Positions 52,601-64,000 of a stretch of DNA of 64,000 bases are shown piece by piece; positions within the stretch are counted from its first letter, which is position 1; the number at the start of each line of letters is the position of its first letter. Location of the stretch: positions 1,005,026 through 1,069,025 of the forward strand of contig CAXAMN010021362.1 of NCBI GenBank assembly GCA_963970005.1. The letters run 5' to 3'. The DNA comes from Durusdinium trenchii (Eukaryota; Sar; Dinophyceae; Suessiales; Symbiodiniaceae). The translations under genes and the position numbers were made by a program. A model generated the notes under the pieces. It had not been told where the DNA came from and ran no database searches. It saw only the letters and a list, made by a program, of their open reading frames with translations.

Positions 52601-55525
52601 GCAGCTCGCGTGGTGCGGCACATCGGCATAAATGCCCCGTTCCACCAAGCGCTCTCGAAAGCGCAGCCGCTCCTGTCCCAGCTCCGATCGTCCCCATCGC
52701 TGCGGACCGGACGGCGTTTCACTAGCGTGCAAGTGTACACCCAGTAAAATGGTATTAGATACACCCGGTAAAACACTATGAACAACAAACTTTAACGGTC
52801 AACCCTCTCTGTTCATGGGCTTTGACGGGGCACTACTGTTGACACCTGTTTGACACCTCTACGATCCTCTACGACTGGGAGACGCAACGCACCAAAACAC
52901 GACACAGATGACTACGGTCGCGACCAGAGGCCGTCCTCCCACAAAACCCAACCGGCGCCATGAAGCTGACAGAGGTTCTTCCCACGAGCCACCTGCGACC
53001 AATTCTCACTGCTCCAGGTGGTCTCCTGCAGCGCTGCACGCGAGCCGGTGGGTGTTTGCCCACAAGAATGCTCCTAAAATCCTGGCAAGTCTGTTGGAAA
53101 CTTTGAAGAACACCAACACCACCCTTGTTGGATGCTTGTTGGATGGCAAACACCTGTGGTCCCTGGTGGGGGGGGCAACGTGCCACTGCTACCCGCACCG
53201 CCTGCCGCACCGGCGAAACGCTCCCGCAAAACGTTCCGCCTCTTTGGGGTCCAAGTTGGGACACCGTCCCGTGGCGAAGTCCCAGATCTTATCCACCGCC
53301 AAGTCACCTGGGCCATTTTGTTGGAACTTTTGGAGGGTCAGGGTCGCGTGACCAGGTCCGGTGGCGAAGTCCCATGTCATGGCCATTCAGGGCCCAGGAA
53401 GCCAAGCAATTGAAGCCGTGTATGTATGTGTGTGTGTTGAGATGTTCATTGATGGACCCAAAATTGGTGCAAAGAAACACTCACTTCAGCCTTAAGTGCT
53501 TTCTCCACCAACCTCAATCCAAAACGCTCAGCCGTGCCGACCTCCTTCACCTCCCGGCTCTGTTCGCCGGGCTCCTTCACCGAGCGCACTGAGCGAGCGA
53601 GGCGCACTCCGCAGGAGTGAAGACGCCATGAAGCACCGCGAAGCCGTCCTTCAACAGGCCTCGCCGAACGGTGAGGTTGGAGGGGGGAGGAAAGTGTCCC
53701 AGGTCTCCGTTTCACGCATCGTATCGCATCGTGCATCGCTAGGTGAGGTTTGGTTGCCAGGCCAATTGCTGTTAGGTTGGAGGGTGGGGGGGAAGTGTCC
53801 GGAGTTGTTTTCACCGAAGGAAAGGGCCGGCAGAGCGGCCGGCAGTGCTGGCAGAGCGGGTTTTCTTGAGCTTTTCAGCTTTTCGCTCTTTCATGGCGTG
53901 AGGTTGGCACTCTCGTCCAAGCACATCACCCATCAGGAATCCACCGTGGACGAGTACTCGCCTCAAAACCTCGCTGGACGAGTTTCGGGGCTCGTCGCGC
54001 CGAAAACCCACAGAGTCACATGGAAGGAGGAGTTCTCACCGTTGTGATGGGGGATTGTTGGGGGGGGGCAAGCGAAACCGCTACACTCTGAACACAGAAA
54101 ACACGGTGACACGTGGTGTTCACCGTTCGGTCGTAAAGGAAAGGTCTTCTCTTCAGGACCAGTGTTCGTCAGAGGCTGATTCTTGATCACTCCGACTGGG
54201 TCAGTAGGGGATGTCCAGCCAGGACAACAAAGCGGGACACTCCGCAACTGTCCAAAACTTGTTACAGGTCTGGCAGTTCCGGAGTGCTTATTGGAGGGTA
54301 GAGGTGCCCATGATCCACTCACTGGACGGGTCTTAGGGGTGGTCCCCAACACGGAACTCCTGGCTTCTCCACTGAACTCCTGCTTCACCTGTTCGACGGT
54401 GTGCGCCAGGCGCGGGCGCCCTGCCTGCCAAAGCCTCACGTCCCCACTCGGTGCGGAGGTTAAAGAGCGCCAGCGCTCGATGTCGCCCGCCTGTAGCGGT
54501 GTCCCGAAAGCGTCACACGTCGTCCTTTGGAAGACTTTGTTAGTTTTGATTTGAGAGTCATTGATTTGTTGATTTTTGTGCACATCCTTTTGCTGCACAT
54601 CCTTTGACTCGCGATTTGTTGATTTGTGTGGTCCAAACAAATAGTTTTGTTCACATCCTCAATCTGAAAGATGTGCGCGGCCAACCTAAGCCAGCAGCCA
54701 GTCCCACATGGTGTGCGCGCGACCAACCGAGGGATTGAAGCTCAAAGTCCAAAAACATGCTGGAAAGTGAAGCAATAGTTGGATACACTAATTATATCTA
54801 ATTATGATACATGAAATCAGTGTATCCCAAAACACTCCATGTGACTGGAAGCATGCCGCCCCAGAAAGACCTCTGTTCAACCAGCCCAAGGCCCCATGGG
54901 AATATGCCAGTCCCATGTGTCGTGTCTGGGTATAGGTTTCTCTCGCTTCAACTACCATACATTGACGAAAACTGCTTTGAGTCTGTCCATCACTATCATG
55001 GGGTGTGTTGAGGAAGTGGCCTTGACCAGACAGAGCCATGAAGGTCCAATACTATAGATTTGACCACAAAACAGTGAAAATGAATCTCCAAGTGAGAGGT
55101 TGGTATTTGTTTGGTCGAATCATCGTGAACTTCGGCGCCGCGACTCAGCTCAGCCCAGCTAAAAGTGCTTTAGGTTGATCATCACCCAATGCGAAGTGCG
55201 TGCATCAAATGGAGGATTCTCGGTCGCTTGGCAAGAGACTATAGGTGCCCAGATGCGACCGAAAAGGCTTTCTCAGCATTCAAAGCTAGGCGTTTCCAGG
55301 ATCCGTTCGTTTTGTCCTAGAACAACCAAAACGAGCGCCTTTATTAGTAAGGTACTTCGACTTCGCCGAGGCATTAAGATGGATGCAAAATCAACCTAAA
55401 AAGTGAAGATTTCACATGCCAGGCTCCTCGCGTGCCTTCTCAAATCCCATCCAAAACCCCTCACACACGTTCCCAACTAAAGCTGAACAATGTCATCAAG
55501 CTCCCCAAACCACGCCCAGCCCAGC
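49617..55525. other. Long stretch without a supported gene
   Basis: Upstream exons of the dioxygenase-like gene should be here but were not found. GC-rich islands at 50200-50400, 51000-51220 and 53560-53870 are open on both strands. A minus-strand patch at 53189-53386 contains the hexapeptide WDFATG twice (30 residues apart). A repeat-family copy lies at 52447-52535. Confidence 0.25.
52447..52535 (+). repeat. About 100-bp dispersed repeat family, plus-strand copy
   Basis: CCAAGAGAGGTTAAGAGTGA, AAAAGGGACCCGTCACCT, then GGGTTCTTCAACC and CTCTGTTGG. Matches the inverted copy at 47222-47312 block by block. Confidence 0.6.
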
Positions 55526-55682
55526 CTAGGAGCTTCTCCTCCCGCCCACGCGGCACTGGAGGCACCGCTGGTGCGGGCGCTGCTGGTGTGGGCGCTGCTG
55601 GTGTGGGCGCCGTGCGTGACGGGCTGCGCGCCTTCGGTGTCTTCTTCGGCGCTGTCTTCGGCGCCTTCTTCGGCTTCTGAGC
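55526..55682 (-). CDS. Candidate exon coding a Lys/Ala/Pro-rich basic segment
   Basis: Acceptor CACTCTTCTGTGAG before 55682, then phase 0: AQKPKKAPKTAPKKTPKARS, PSRTAPTPAAPTPAAPAPAV, ending at a GC donor after CTAG. The KKAPKT/KKTPK pattern resembles basic tails of histone-like or linker-histone-like chromatin proteins. All three minus frames are open here because of the repeated GC-rich codons, so the coding frame is a judgement. Confidence 0.3.
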
Positions 55683-58087
55683 CTCACAGAAGAGTGAAAA
55701 ATGTCAACCTGGAAGGGTTTGACCTCACAATCTTTTACTGAACCCTGGAAGGGTTTGACCTGGAAGGGTTACTGGGCCTCACTTGTGAGGCTAGTTCTTA
55801 CTGTCACTCTTCTGTTACTACTTCGGTCCAAAGGACTGACCACATGTGCTGCTTCTCACCGGGGATCGGTTGGACTCACGGACACCCATTGAGACCTGGG
55901 TGTGCAACAGGGTGCAACTGGGTGTGATACCTGAGGCTTGCAGGCTGAGGGGAGGGCTGACTCGCCCCAAGACCCCCCCCCCGCCCCCCCCCCCCGCCTC
56001 CGTCGCGGGCCGCTTGAGCCCGCGCCCACGCCCACGCCCGCGCGAGGAGCTGCCGGCAGCTGAAGCACGTGGAGTACCTGGCTAACACAGACTGAGCAAC
56101 GAAACAGTGGAAAGAGAGGTTAAGTGACCTTATGGGACCCTACTATATAAAATACCGATGGGGTAGTCCATAATATGTTGGGTGATCCCGAGAATGGCAT
56201 GGTTGCAACAAAGGTTTGCTGCATTGTACAAGTATATATACCGACCACTGCTAGGTCATGAAGTCTCCCTATGCAACCTGTGACACCAACCTGGTTGTGT
56301 TACAGAAGGCCTGCAAACCTTTTGTTCGGTTGATACTGAAGGCAGTAAAGGCCGTCCAAGATGCTGGGTCACAAAGCCTTTTGGAGGATAAGTCACTGAA
56401 GAAAGTTGAATCAAACACAACCACGACAGCCCAGCGGTCGCTGGTGGTCGCTGGCGGTTCTTGCTGTAACGACGTCGAGTTCCCCATGGTTCGTCCGAGC
56501 TGCGGGGGCACGTCCTTGGTGTCTCACGCGGCGCGCGCGGCGTGACGTGTTGAAGTAGCTCGCTCGCTGGATGCTGCGAAGGGGGCCAGGGCTTCGAGGG
56601 AAGAAGAAGACACTGGAAGCCCAAAAAGGTGTGGAGACAACAAGACAACAGTGGAGAAACAAGACAAGAAGACAACAAGACAAGACAACAACAAAAAGGT
56701 GTGGAGATTCAGGACAATCGGACAACCAGTTCTGTGAGAGAAATTCAAGACAGGAAGATTTGGTTGAAGTTGTTGGTCTTGAGTCCTGAAATCTGCGGTT
56801 GAAGTTGTGTATATCAATCTGACAGAAGATCACGATATCTAGGTGGTCACTGTTGCTTCAGACTGCTTGAGTCTCCATGTGATGTGCTTGACCCTGCTTT
56901 TTGTTTAAACATGTGTCAACAACTGTCTGATTTAAAGTTTGGAGCGAGACCCCCACAGCAAGAGTTGACCAAACCAAGACTTCAATTGCAGGTGAATGGC
57001 TGGTGAATGATCTATGAATGGCTGGTTAATGCTCTCAACCCTCCCAGCTTTTTGGCCAATCCACCAGAGCACATGACAGCTTTTTGGCCCTTGTTCCTAG
57101 TAGCTGCTTGTTTTGGTTCGATCGACAAACCATCTGAGGAACGAAGATCCACGAATCCACGACGCTCTCGCCTGGTGTTCCAGGACTCTTGGGCGGCCGG
57201 CCCCGCTTGCCTGGTGTTGCTGTAAAGAAGCGCAAATTGTGATGTTTTGTGTGTTTGTGTTTGTGTGGATGGCTTTGGGAATCCTTGACCTGTTGAGCAA
57301 TCTCATCCAAGTGGATCAATCAAACAGCTTATTGAAGCTTTTGATGTAAAGCCGGTCAGCGGTCAACCCGCTGTTTGGGTGGATATAAGACCTAAGACTT
57401 AAGAGTGGTAGAAAGGTGTGAAGCCCCTGAAACGGAGGAAGCTAGCTTAGCGTGCTTCGTGATCTAATGTGGTGATCTGCTGTGGTGATTCACGGCGTGA
57501 GATGATTGGTGAATTTCCAATGCAACAATTGGTGCTTTTTTTTAGCGTGATGAACGTGCTGGTGATTTTTGTCATGTGTGGTCCGTGTGTTTTTTTATGT
57601 GACGTGGTGGTGATTGGTGATGATGGTAAAGCATGGTGAAGTATCAATACTACCAGGACCCTCCAAGGGGTGTCTATTTATAGCCTCTTAGCTGTTAAGG
57701 GATGTCCATTAACCACCCCTTGGGGGTCCTGGTATGTAATGTGCTGATTTGTGAATGGTGGTTTTTCATACTTTGACGACCCTCAAAGCACACACTTCCC
57801 GCCAAAGAAATCGAAGCATGTTTTTGCGTACTCTCAAACGAACAGAAGCACAACAGAATGCACTTGTCAGCCAGCAACTCTTCCTGCAATCCTGTTCAGA
57901 CAGGTCAATCCTCTTGGATTATTCCACAAATGAACACTCACCTTGCAAAGAAAATCAATCAACACTCAGTCAGTGGGATGCCTCGATTGCTTTGAAACGG
58001 TTTCGGTCTCTGTGAACCATCCTTCGATCTTCCACGGCCCAGCGGTGTTTCTAGGTGAGACGTCTCGCACCCCGAACTGCCAAGCGT
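55683..58087. other. Non-coding stretch
   Basis: Poly-C tract at 55974-55996. A diverged repeat-family copy at 56107-56180. A plus-strand frame at 56258-56545 (ACKPFVRLILKAVKAVQDAG) is protein-like for about 40 residues but has no clear acceptor. Confidence 0.25.
56107..56180 (+). repeat. About 100-bp dispersed repeat family, diverged copy
   Basis: GAAAGAGAGGTTAAGTGACC and TTATGGGACCC followed by GGTAGTCCATAATATGTTG; the front block matches the other copies, the rear block is diverged. Confidence 0.45.
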
Positions 58088-58202
58088 TCAGCGCTTCTTG
58101 TGGGGTCTAAAACCCTCCACCAAACGGTCGGTCGCGTGAAAGACCCGCGCTGCGCCAAAGCGGAAAACACCGATGCTCCGCCCAGCCACGGCGCTCGACC
58201 TC
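58088..58202 (-). CDS. Candidate terminal exon, unknown gene
   Basis: Acceptor CCCGACACCCTCAG before 58202, then one base and 37 codons ending at a TGA at 58088: SSAVAGRSIGVFRFGAARVF, DRLVEGFRPHKKR. A basic C-terminus (PHKKR) ends the frame. No family recognised. Confidence 0.25.
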
Positions 58203-60260
58203 CTGAGGGTGTCGGGGGCGACTTGGAGGAGATCTTCGGGCTTTAGAGACCTTGGGATGGACGAGGTCCTTTCGACCTCGGGCCTAGGCTACCCCGCCCA
58301 GGGGTCAGCCCCTCCTTTAAAGAAGGAAAGTAGACCCGAGGCCGATGACAAACCGCACTACCTTGGGCCCTTCGGGCCTGGAGTTCTAACTGAGCTATTT
58401 AAAAATGTTAAAAGGCTATCTATTTGGCGTAGGCCGTGCTTGGACATGGATTGAAGGAACGCTGAACCACTTCCAGCCACACAGTCCTTCTCCTTCACCT
58501 CTTCCGCGGGGTCTGGACTTCCACATGCCTGAATGGGAAGAAAATGAACCAAGAAAGGAGCTTCTTCAGAAGTTGAGGAAGGACTTTCTGATGCCAAAAA
58601 GAACTCCCTTGCCAGGTCTAGCAGGTCCCCTCACCTGGTCTGGGCGCTCAAACTCTCAGGTTCCTGGGCGCTTCCAAAAACCCTTAAAAAACCCACTCAA
58701 CTCATCCTCCAGGTCGCTGGGGTGGCAGGTTGTGGTATGTTTGGGTCGTAGCTTGGTGGGTTTTGGGTCACAAGTTCCACTCCCGAACCGCACGCTCTCC
58801 CCATCTCCAAACCGCGGCACTCGGTGGTTCCACTGTGCGGAGCCAGAGACCGAGTAGCGTCGTCGAGCGGGGTGGAAACGGAGCGTCGTTCCGGATGCGT
58901 GTCCCATCCACTCACTTCCGGAACTGGACACGAAAATGAACTACTCCACTACCATGGGGGTCAAATGAGTATAAATGAGTCATCACTGAACTCATCGACC
59001 ACGTCCCTCCAACTTCCACGTCTCAAGCGGGTAGCAAACGAGAAAAAGCCGAGGAGAGTCCAGGATGGTTTATTTGACCCCAACCCTGCCAACCCTGCAG
59101 GGGTGGATCCTTAGGGCTCCTGGCCTATACCTCCTGAGAAGATGGTTGGGCTGGGTGCCAGGGGGTTAGAAGACACCACTTTCTGAGGAAAAAGGTTCGA
59201 ACCCCAGGGGATTTTGACTTCCAGGTGGAATAAGTCATTGGGAGTTCTGCAGTTTGAAATCTTTTCCACTCAAAGCAAGCACCTACGACCAGGCTCCAAG
59301 ATTGCACCTGTGGATTTCGGGCATCTATATGACAAGCACCTCGCCGATGTTTGTCGGCCGTCAGTCTTTCCGCTGAAAAACATCTCAGCACGAAAAACAC
59401 CCGTCAGCATGAAAACCTTGGTCCCACCCATAGGTCGACCCTTGATGGAGATGGGCCCATCGACGGGCACACGTTGCATGGGCCCACCTCCTCCTGGTCC
59501 ACCCGGCGTTCGACCGAAGAAGGCCGCTCCCGAAATTCAGGACCGTTCCTTGGTGGTGCAGCCTCCACCCACCAAGCCTGGCCGTCGACAATGCCCCACA
59601 AATCGCGCTGGAGCCGCGCCAACAAGAAGGCCATCCGCCAACCTCACCCATCGCCGGACCAGCTACTGCGATGGTCCGAAGAAAGGCGACGGGGAGGGGG
59701 ACCGAGGAAGAAAAGACCGTGGCGGCACAGGGTCTCACGCCGGGGATTTGACCGTCTGACCTGGGCAAAACTTGGCAGATACAGGTCCAGCCGACTCATC
59801 AACCGTTGACATTCGGACACGCCTGGCAGGAGCTGAAGGGAGAATCGGTGGCTGCGGGTGGAGGCTGGGGTCTTGTGGAATGTCTGCACCTCGTGCTTTT
59901 TAGTTCTCAACACTTCTGTTTCTTTTGGTGCGCAATCGGCTCATCACTGCAACAGGCTCAAAACCAGATACCGCGCGCGAATTTCAGCAACTGATCTCAG
60001 TCAATTTATTTTGGACTCCCAGCTCTTTCAACCGTGTCATTGATTCACTTCACTTCAACGCCGCCTTTGTCAAAAAATACACCCGTTTTTGGGCCCAAAA
60101 ATACACCTCATTCAAAAAAGCATCAAAGTCCCCTGAACTCAACACGTCCCTAGTCCTGAACTCCCCTTCTCCACCCCTTCTCCACCCCTACTCCATGGTC
60201 TCCATGAGGCTCCATTCTCCGGTTTCTCGTCTCACCATCCATCACACCCGCCCGTTGGAC
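58203..60260. other. No gene supported
   Basis: A 181-codon plus-strand frame (59214-59759) is Pro/Arg/Thr-rich and overlaps a second open frame on the same strand and one on the minus strand, so it is not called. GC-rich islands at 58780-58900 and 59420-59760. Confidence 0.25.
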
Positions 60261-60405
60261 CTCGCTTGGACGGTGACGCGCCCATCCAAACCCCTCCGGA
60301 CCGTCCGTCCGTCGACCGGTCGACCAACCAAGGCGCTCTTCCAAACGGTCTTGTTGAACCAGCGGGTGCCCTTGCCGTTGGGATGCCGCGCGACCCACCC
60401 GGCGC
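60261..60405 (-). CDS. Candidate internal exon, unknown gene
   Basis: 145 nt between an acceptor CGTCCGTCGTCCGAG and a donor GTCCAAC. The frame reads AGWVARHPNGKGTRWFNKTV, WKSALVGRPVDGRTVRRGLD and ends with two bases of a split codon. It is strongly protein-like (Trp, Gly, Arg pattern) but I cannot name the family. The other two frames are also open, a GC effect. Confidence 0.35.
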
Positions 60406-62535
60406 CTCGGACGACGGACGAACGGGGTGAACGAGAACGGTGAGGGTTTGGACTCGGGGTGAGTGACTCGAACGGGGTGAACGAGAAGGACTCCGCTGTT
60501 CGGCGTGAAGACGAGGTCTTTTTTGGGGTAGGAAGAGGCCAAGAATGCCGGATTCATTGCGATGCATGAATTTTACGCATGAGAAAAGAGAAGAAGGGGC
60601 TGACGGTTCCAACGTTTAAACAAATACCTGCAACCACCAAGCGCGATAATCTAACTACAAACAGAACGAATCATTCCAATTTTCTTGAAGTCTTGAAACC
60701 GGGGCAGAACCAACTTCTGTTGAAGCAACCTCCCCATTCAAAACCACACCGCCCCCTGGAAACAGGAACGAACTCCACCCACCCGGGCCAGCCTTCCCTT
60801 CCCTTCCACCACCCCACCACTCCGGCCTTTCTCGTCTTTCCACCTCCGTACGCCATCGGGCAGCTCCTCTTGCGCCAGCAAACCCTCCCGTCCGTCCGCC
60901 AACTCCGCCTGCCAACGAACGGAGCAAGAGAAACCCACGCGCCGATGACACCACGAACGGAGGGATGGCCGGAGCCTTGTCACGGCCTTTTCACGAGGTG
61001 GACGAGGTTGGGGAGTGCGTTTGGCCAGCCGCGCACCCGGAGTGGCCCTTAGACCCCCCGCGGCTCGCCGCTTCGAGGCTTCCACCCGAACGAACGTCCC
61101 CCACCCGGGACCCGGGGCTCGCCGAACGCCACGCCTCGTCCAGGATGAGGGCCTTCAGATCGTCATAGTCGCTCAATTGCAAGAGGCCCTGGGCATCCTT
61201 GATGGCTCCTCACCGCAGGACGAAGACCAAACCGTTTTTTCTGCTTCGCCGATCGTCCCAACGAGTGCAGCAGTGCAGCTGTTTTCAGCCCACGGAAGTC
61301 CCACGGAAGCTGAGCATCGAAGGATTCCCAGAGAGTTGATGGGCTCACCAGGATTGGCCAATGAGTTGGGGTGGTTTCATGTGGCATTCAGGTCAATGTA
61401 GGGATAGATTCCATATATTTGAGGTATGGACGTAGCCAACATCCGTGGCGCCGAACATGGGCCGCTTGGGAATGGACCTCGTGACCAGAGCGTGTGCATG
61501 TGGGACCCGAATGCACAGTTGGTGCTCGAGAGCAGGGCTCGAGCCAATTCTTTTGCCAAAACCCCATCTCCGCCGAGAAAATACAAGAAGAATACCCGTC
61601 TCCTTGTGTTGAGAGGCGTTCATCCAGCATGTCAGCACTCACAGTCAGTGGTACCCCCCCCTTTATGCCCCTGAATGCAGGCAAGTGCTTGGACGGTCGC
61701 ATTTCACTACTCTCTTGTTTCCATTCTGGAACGCAAGCTGCGGAAAAAACTAAAAAAATAGATCGTCGTTTGTGTACACAATTGACAATCAGAACTGGAT
61801 AGCTCAAACAAGGCTTTAAAAAGTGTTAGGACAACATCCATGCGCCTGCAAGCTGAGTTCAAGCCATCAAAGAACGGCGCCGTTCATCCGGTGACTGGAC
61901 TCACTGCGTTTCCGCAGAAAAATGGACCGATGTGCTTCCGCATTCAACTCTGAAAACCGACCAGTTGCGCCCAACAGATTGAAACTGGATGATTTTTTGG
62001 CATACGAAACTGCGCTGGAATCATGCAAGGTCCACCACCGGAAAAAAGTCACCCGGCCGCGACAGGCGTTTTCGGATGGATGGGTCAACCATTTAAAAGA
62101 TCGATTGGTCCGTTCAACAAGGGTCCCTCCCAAAACGAAGTACAGAAACTGGATGGACGACCTGAGGTTGATCGTTTGGGATTTGGGCAAAAGACCACCG
62201 ACCAAGAACAGAACAGTATACCTGAGGGTGGTTTTCATGGCTTGCAGAACTCAGTTCTCCCTGTCTTTCCCACCCATGGAACAAAAGGGTCTCCTCAACC
62301 CGGCCGCGCAATTAAAAAAGAAGGAGGAAGAAGGGTGAGAGCGAGAGACAGGAGCAAGAGCATGTCTTGAAGTAAGAAGCAATATTCCATGACCGTTTCT
62401 CTCAAGGAAGAACAACTCTGGAGAAACGTTGGATTCATATCCGTGGCGTTCTTGCTCCAATATGTTGCCCCCCCCCCACAGCATGTTTGGTGTGCAAGGC
62501 CAAACCACGGAAATGTTGGTGTGCCATGGATGCCA

Positions 62536-62579
62536 TGCTTGCGCGAAGAAAAAATAAAGAAAACTTCTTCGCGCAAGCA
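62536..62579. repeat. 15-bp stem inverted repeat with A-rich 14-nt loop
   Basis: TGCTTGCGCGAAGAA (62536-62550), loop AAAATAAAGAAAAC, then TTCTTCGCGCAAGCA (62565-62579). All 15 pairs match. Confidence 0.85.
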
Positions 62580-63265
62580 AGATGCACAAGCACAGATTCT
62601 CTTATCCAAGTGAACGAAACGGACCCAATTCCTTCACGCGATGGCCCCACTGAGTCCCACGGCAATAACCTTGCATCCTCTGCCATGACGAATGCGTTTT
62701 GACGGCCACGAGGTCCCCCCCCCCAGTGCCACGCATGTACTGTCGCTTCGATTGATCTGGTGAGGGAGCTTGCACGGTGACCTGTCTGGAAAGGCTTTAT
62801 GGAGCCTCAGCAAGTCATTTCAAGCATTGAAGTATCTTCACGACTTTTACTCATCGGTACTAATAACTAATAACCAATCGTGATGATGAGTGGCTGCAAG
62901 TTTTCAGGTCTGCGTTTCACATATCATGAGGAACCTTGAGCAGAACGAGATACTGGGAAAAACCTGCGCTGCCGCTGCACGAGGGATCCATAGCCAACGC
63001 AGGAGAGTTCTGGGAAAACCTGTGCATCCACCTGGCCACCCAGAAACTCTCAAAAACGACGCATCGAGTCCCATGTGGAGTCCCGAAGTTTGGGCCACCC
63101 AGGAGTCCTGGCATACATGACCATCGTCCTTTATCAGAACTGGTGTCATCAGAATTAGCAAGCTTCTGTCCTATCTCTATCTCTTGGTGGCTCAATACGA
63201 GCTAGCAGCTAGGGTCGCATGATGCGAGCTGCAGCCCAATCAGTAGATTGCTTCAGCACTCCTTG

Positions 63266-63356
63266 TTCCAAGGGAGGTCAAGTGACCTTGTAAACTATAG
63301 GATTCTCCTGGGGTACCTATAGGATAGTCTATATGGTCCTTCAACCTCTATTGGTT
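63266..63356 (+). repeat. About 100-bp dispersed repeat family, diverged copy
   Basis: CAAGGGAGGTCAAGTGACCT, TGTAAACTATAGG, then GGTCCTTCAACCTCTATTGG. Same block order as 47222-47312 (minus) and 52447-52535. Confidence 0.5.
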
Positions 63357-64000
63357 TGAGCGGACTGCGCTCACTTGCCGCTTTCAGCCCGGTGCCCCAG
63401 TCCTCGCAAAACCCACAGGATGTCTTGTGGAGCGGCACCTCTTGCTCCTCCCAAAGTAAACTCCCAACAAAACCATACAAAACCTGTTTCAAAGGACTCC
63501 TAAACTTTGCATTCTGCACGCGACCCAAGGTTACTTCCTCTCAGCAAGTGGTGAGGGGCAGTTCTCTTCATGGTGAGGGGCTTGACTTCTTCACTGGGCT
63601 TCCGCGGTGTTCAGCCGCCGCAATTTTCCGACGCAGCGCAGGAGGTGAGGCCAGCCCACCTGATGCATGGTTGCTCCATGTGTTTTTGCCATTGAAAAAA
63701 GACACACATGAGGCACCTGCAAAAAATGTCAGCCTACATTGTCCTGATTGAATGTGTGTGTTGCTACATCGTCCCTCTCTTCAGCTGCTACCAAAACCAA
63801 ACGTTCCATCTCTTTCTGCACACACATGAGTGTCCTATCCGGCACCGTGAACCCTCAAAGCCCTCCCAGCCCTCCCGTCACCCGCCGCCCTTCCGCGGGG
63901 ACCGCGCCTGTGACAAATGATCTAACTTCAGCGGCACTCCCTTTGGCATGGACACTGAGACACCTCGTCACGTCCATCTTCACCAGAAGTCGAGTCGGTG

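Larger units (their letters stand above)
60406..64000. other. No gene supported; one hairpin and one repeat copy
   Basis: A minus-strand patch at 61000-61182 (LQLSDYDDLKALILDEAWRS) is protein-like but has no defined exon borders. Inverted repeat at 62536-62579 and repeat-family copy at 63266-63356. The last 600 bp show nothing recognisable. Confidence 0.25.

Noticed and set aside
59188..59204. GGTTCGAACC resembling a tRNA T-loop or pol III B box
   Set aside because: No matching acceptor or D-arm and no A box at the right distance.
59214..59759. 181-codon plus frame
   Set aside because: Low-complexity Pro/Arg/Thr, with a second plus frame and a minus frame open over the same bases.
1..64000. 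Dinoflagellate spliced-leader sequence, rRNA, tRNA, CRISPR arrays
   Set aside because: Looked for the leader (TTTTGGCTCAAG) and common RNA-gene motifs by eye on both strands and saw none; CRISPR-like spaced repeats are absent.

Overview
This window looks like nuclear DNA of a dinoflagellate, most likely a symbiotic one (Symbiodiniaceae-like). Three things point there: two large retroelements of types I associate with those genomes (from memory, not searched), intron-rich genes with small exons, and several introns that appear to start with GC instead of GT. Host coding density is low. Most long reading frames outside the retroelements are shadows or chance.

Region 1 (about 57-7385, minus strand) is a DIRS-like tyrosine-recombinase retrotransposon. 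Read 5' to 3' on the minus strand it holds a small one-helix membrane ORF, a gag region in two overlapping frames, and a long pol: reverse transcriptase (RT), first half of RNase H (RH), a cytosine-methyltransferase-like domain, second half of RNase H, a canonical 2A ribosome-skipping peptide, and a tyrosine recombinase (YR). The copy is broken by single-base excesses at homopolymer runs, and one expected catalytic Arg of the recombinase is His. Element termini were not identified.

Region 2 (9596-17949, plus strand) is a complete-looking Ty1/Copia element. It has 229-bp LTRs that read identical, TG...CA ends and a 5-bp ATTCC target duplication, so it inserted recently. Its polyprotein also carries a methyltransferase-like domain, here between protease and integrase. 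After RNase H it continues into a transmembrane helix, a coiled coil and a Cys/His metal-site-like tail. Three frame breaks and one in-frame stop interrupt it. It sits about 110 bp upstream of a candidate host terminal exon (9212-9485, minus).

Region 3 (about 18-64 kb) is mostly non-coding, with dispersed repeats, microsatellites and scattered candidate exons. The best host gene is a DHHC palmitoyltransferase on the minus strand: four exons between 45006 and 41764 whose phases agree, including a GC-AG intron that splits an Arg codon inside the zinc-binding domain. A second partial gene (49616 to about 48822, minus) resembles the C-terminal part of a phytanoyl-CoA dioxygenase-type enzyme. Other exon candidates are given without function.

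The points most worth following are the 2A peptide in a DIRS-type polyprotein, the methyltransferase nested inside RNase H, the methyltransferase-like domain in the unrelated Copia element, and the membrane/metal tail of the Copia polyprotein. No search or alignment program was run; all family calls are by eye.
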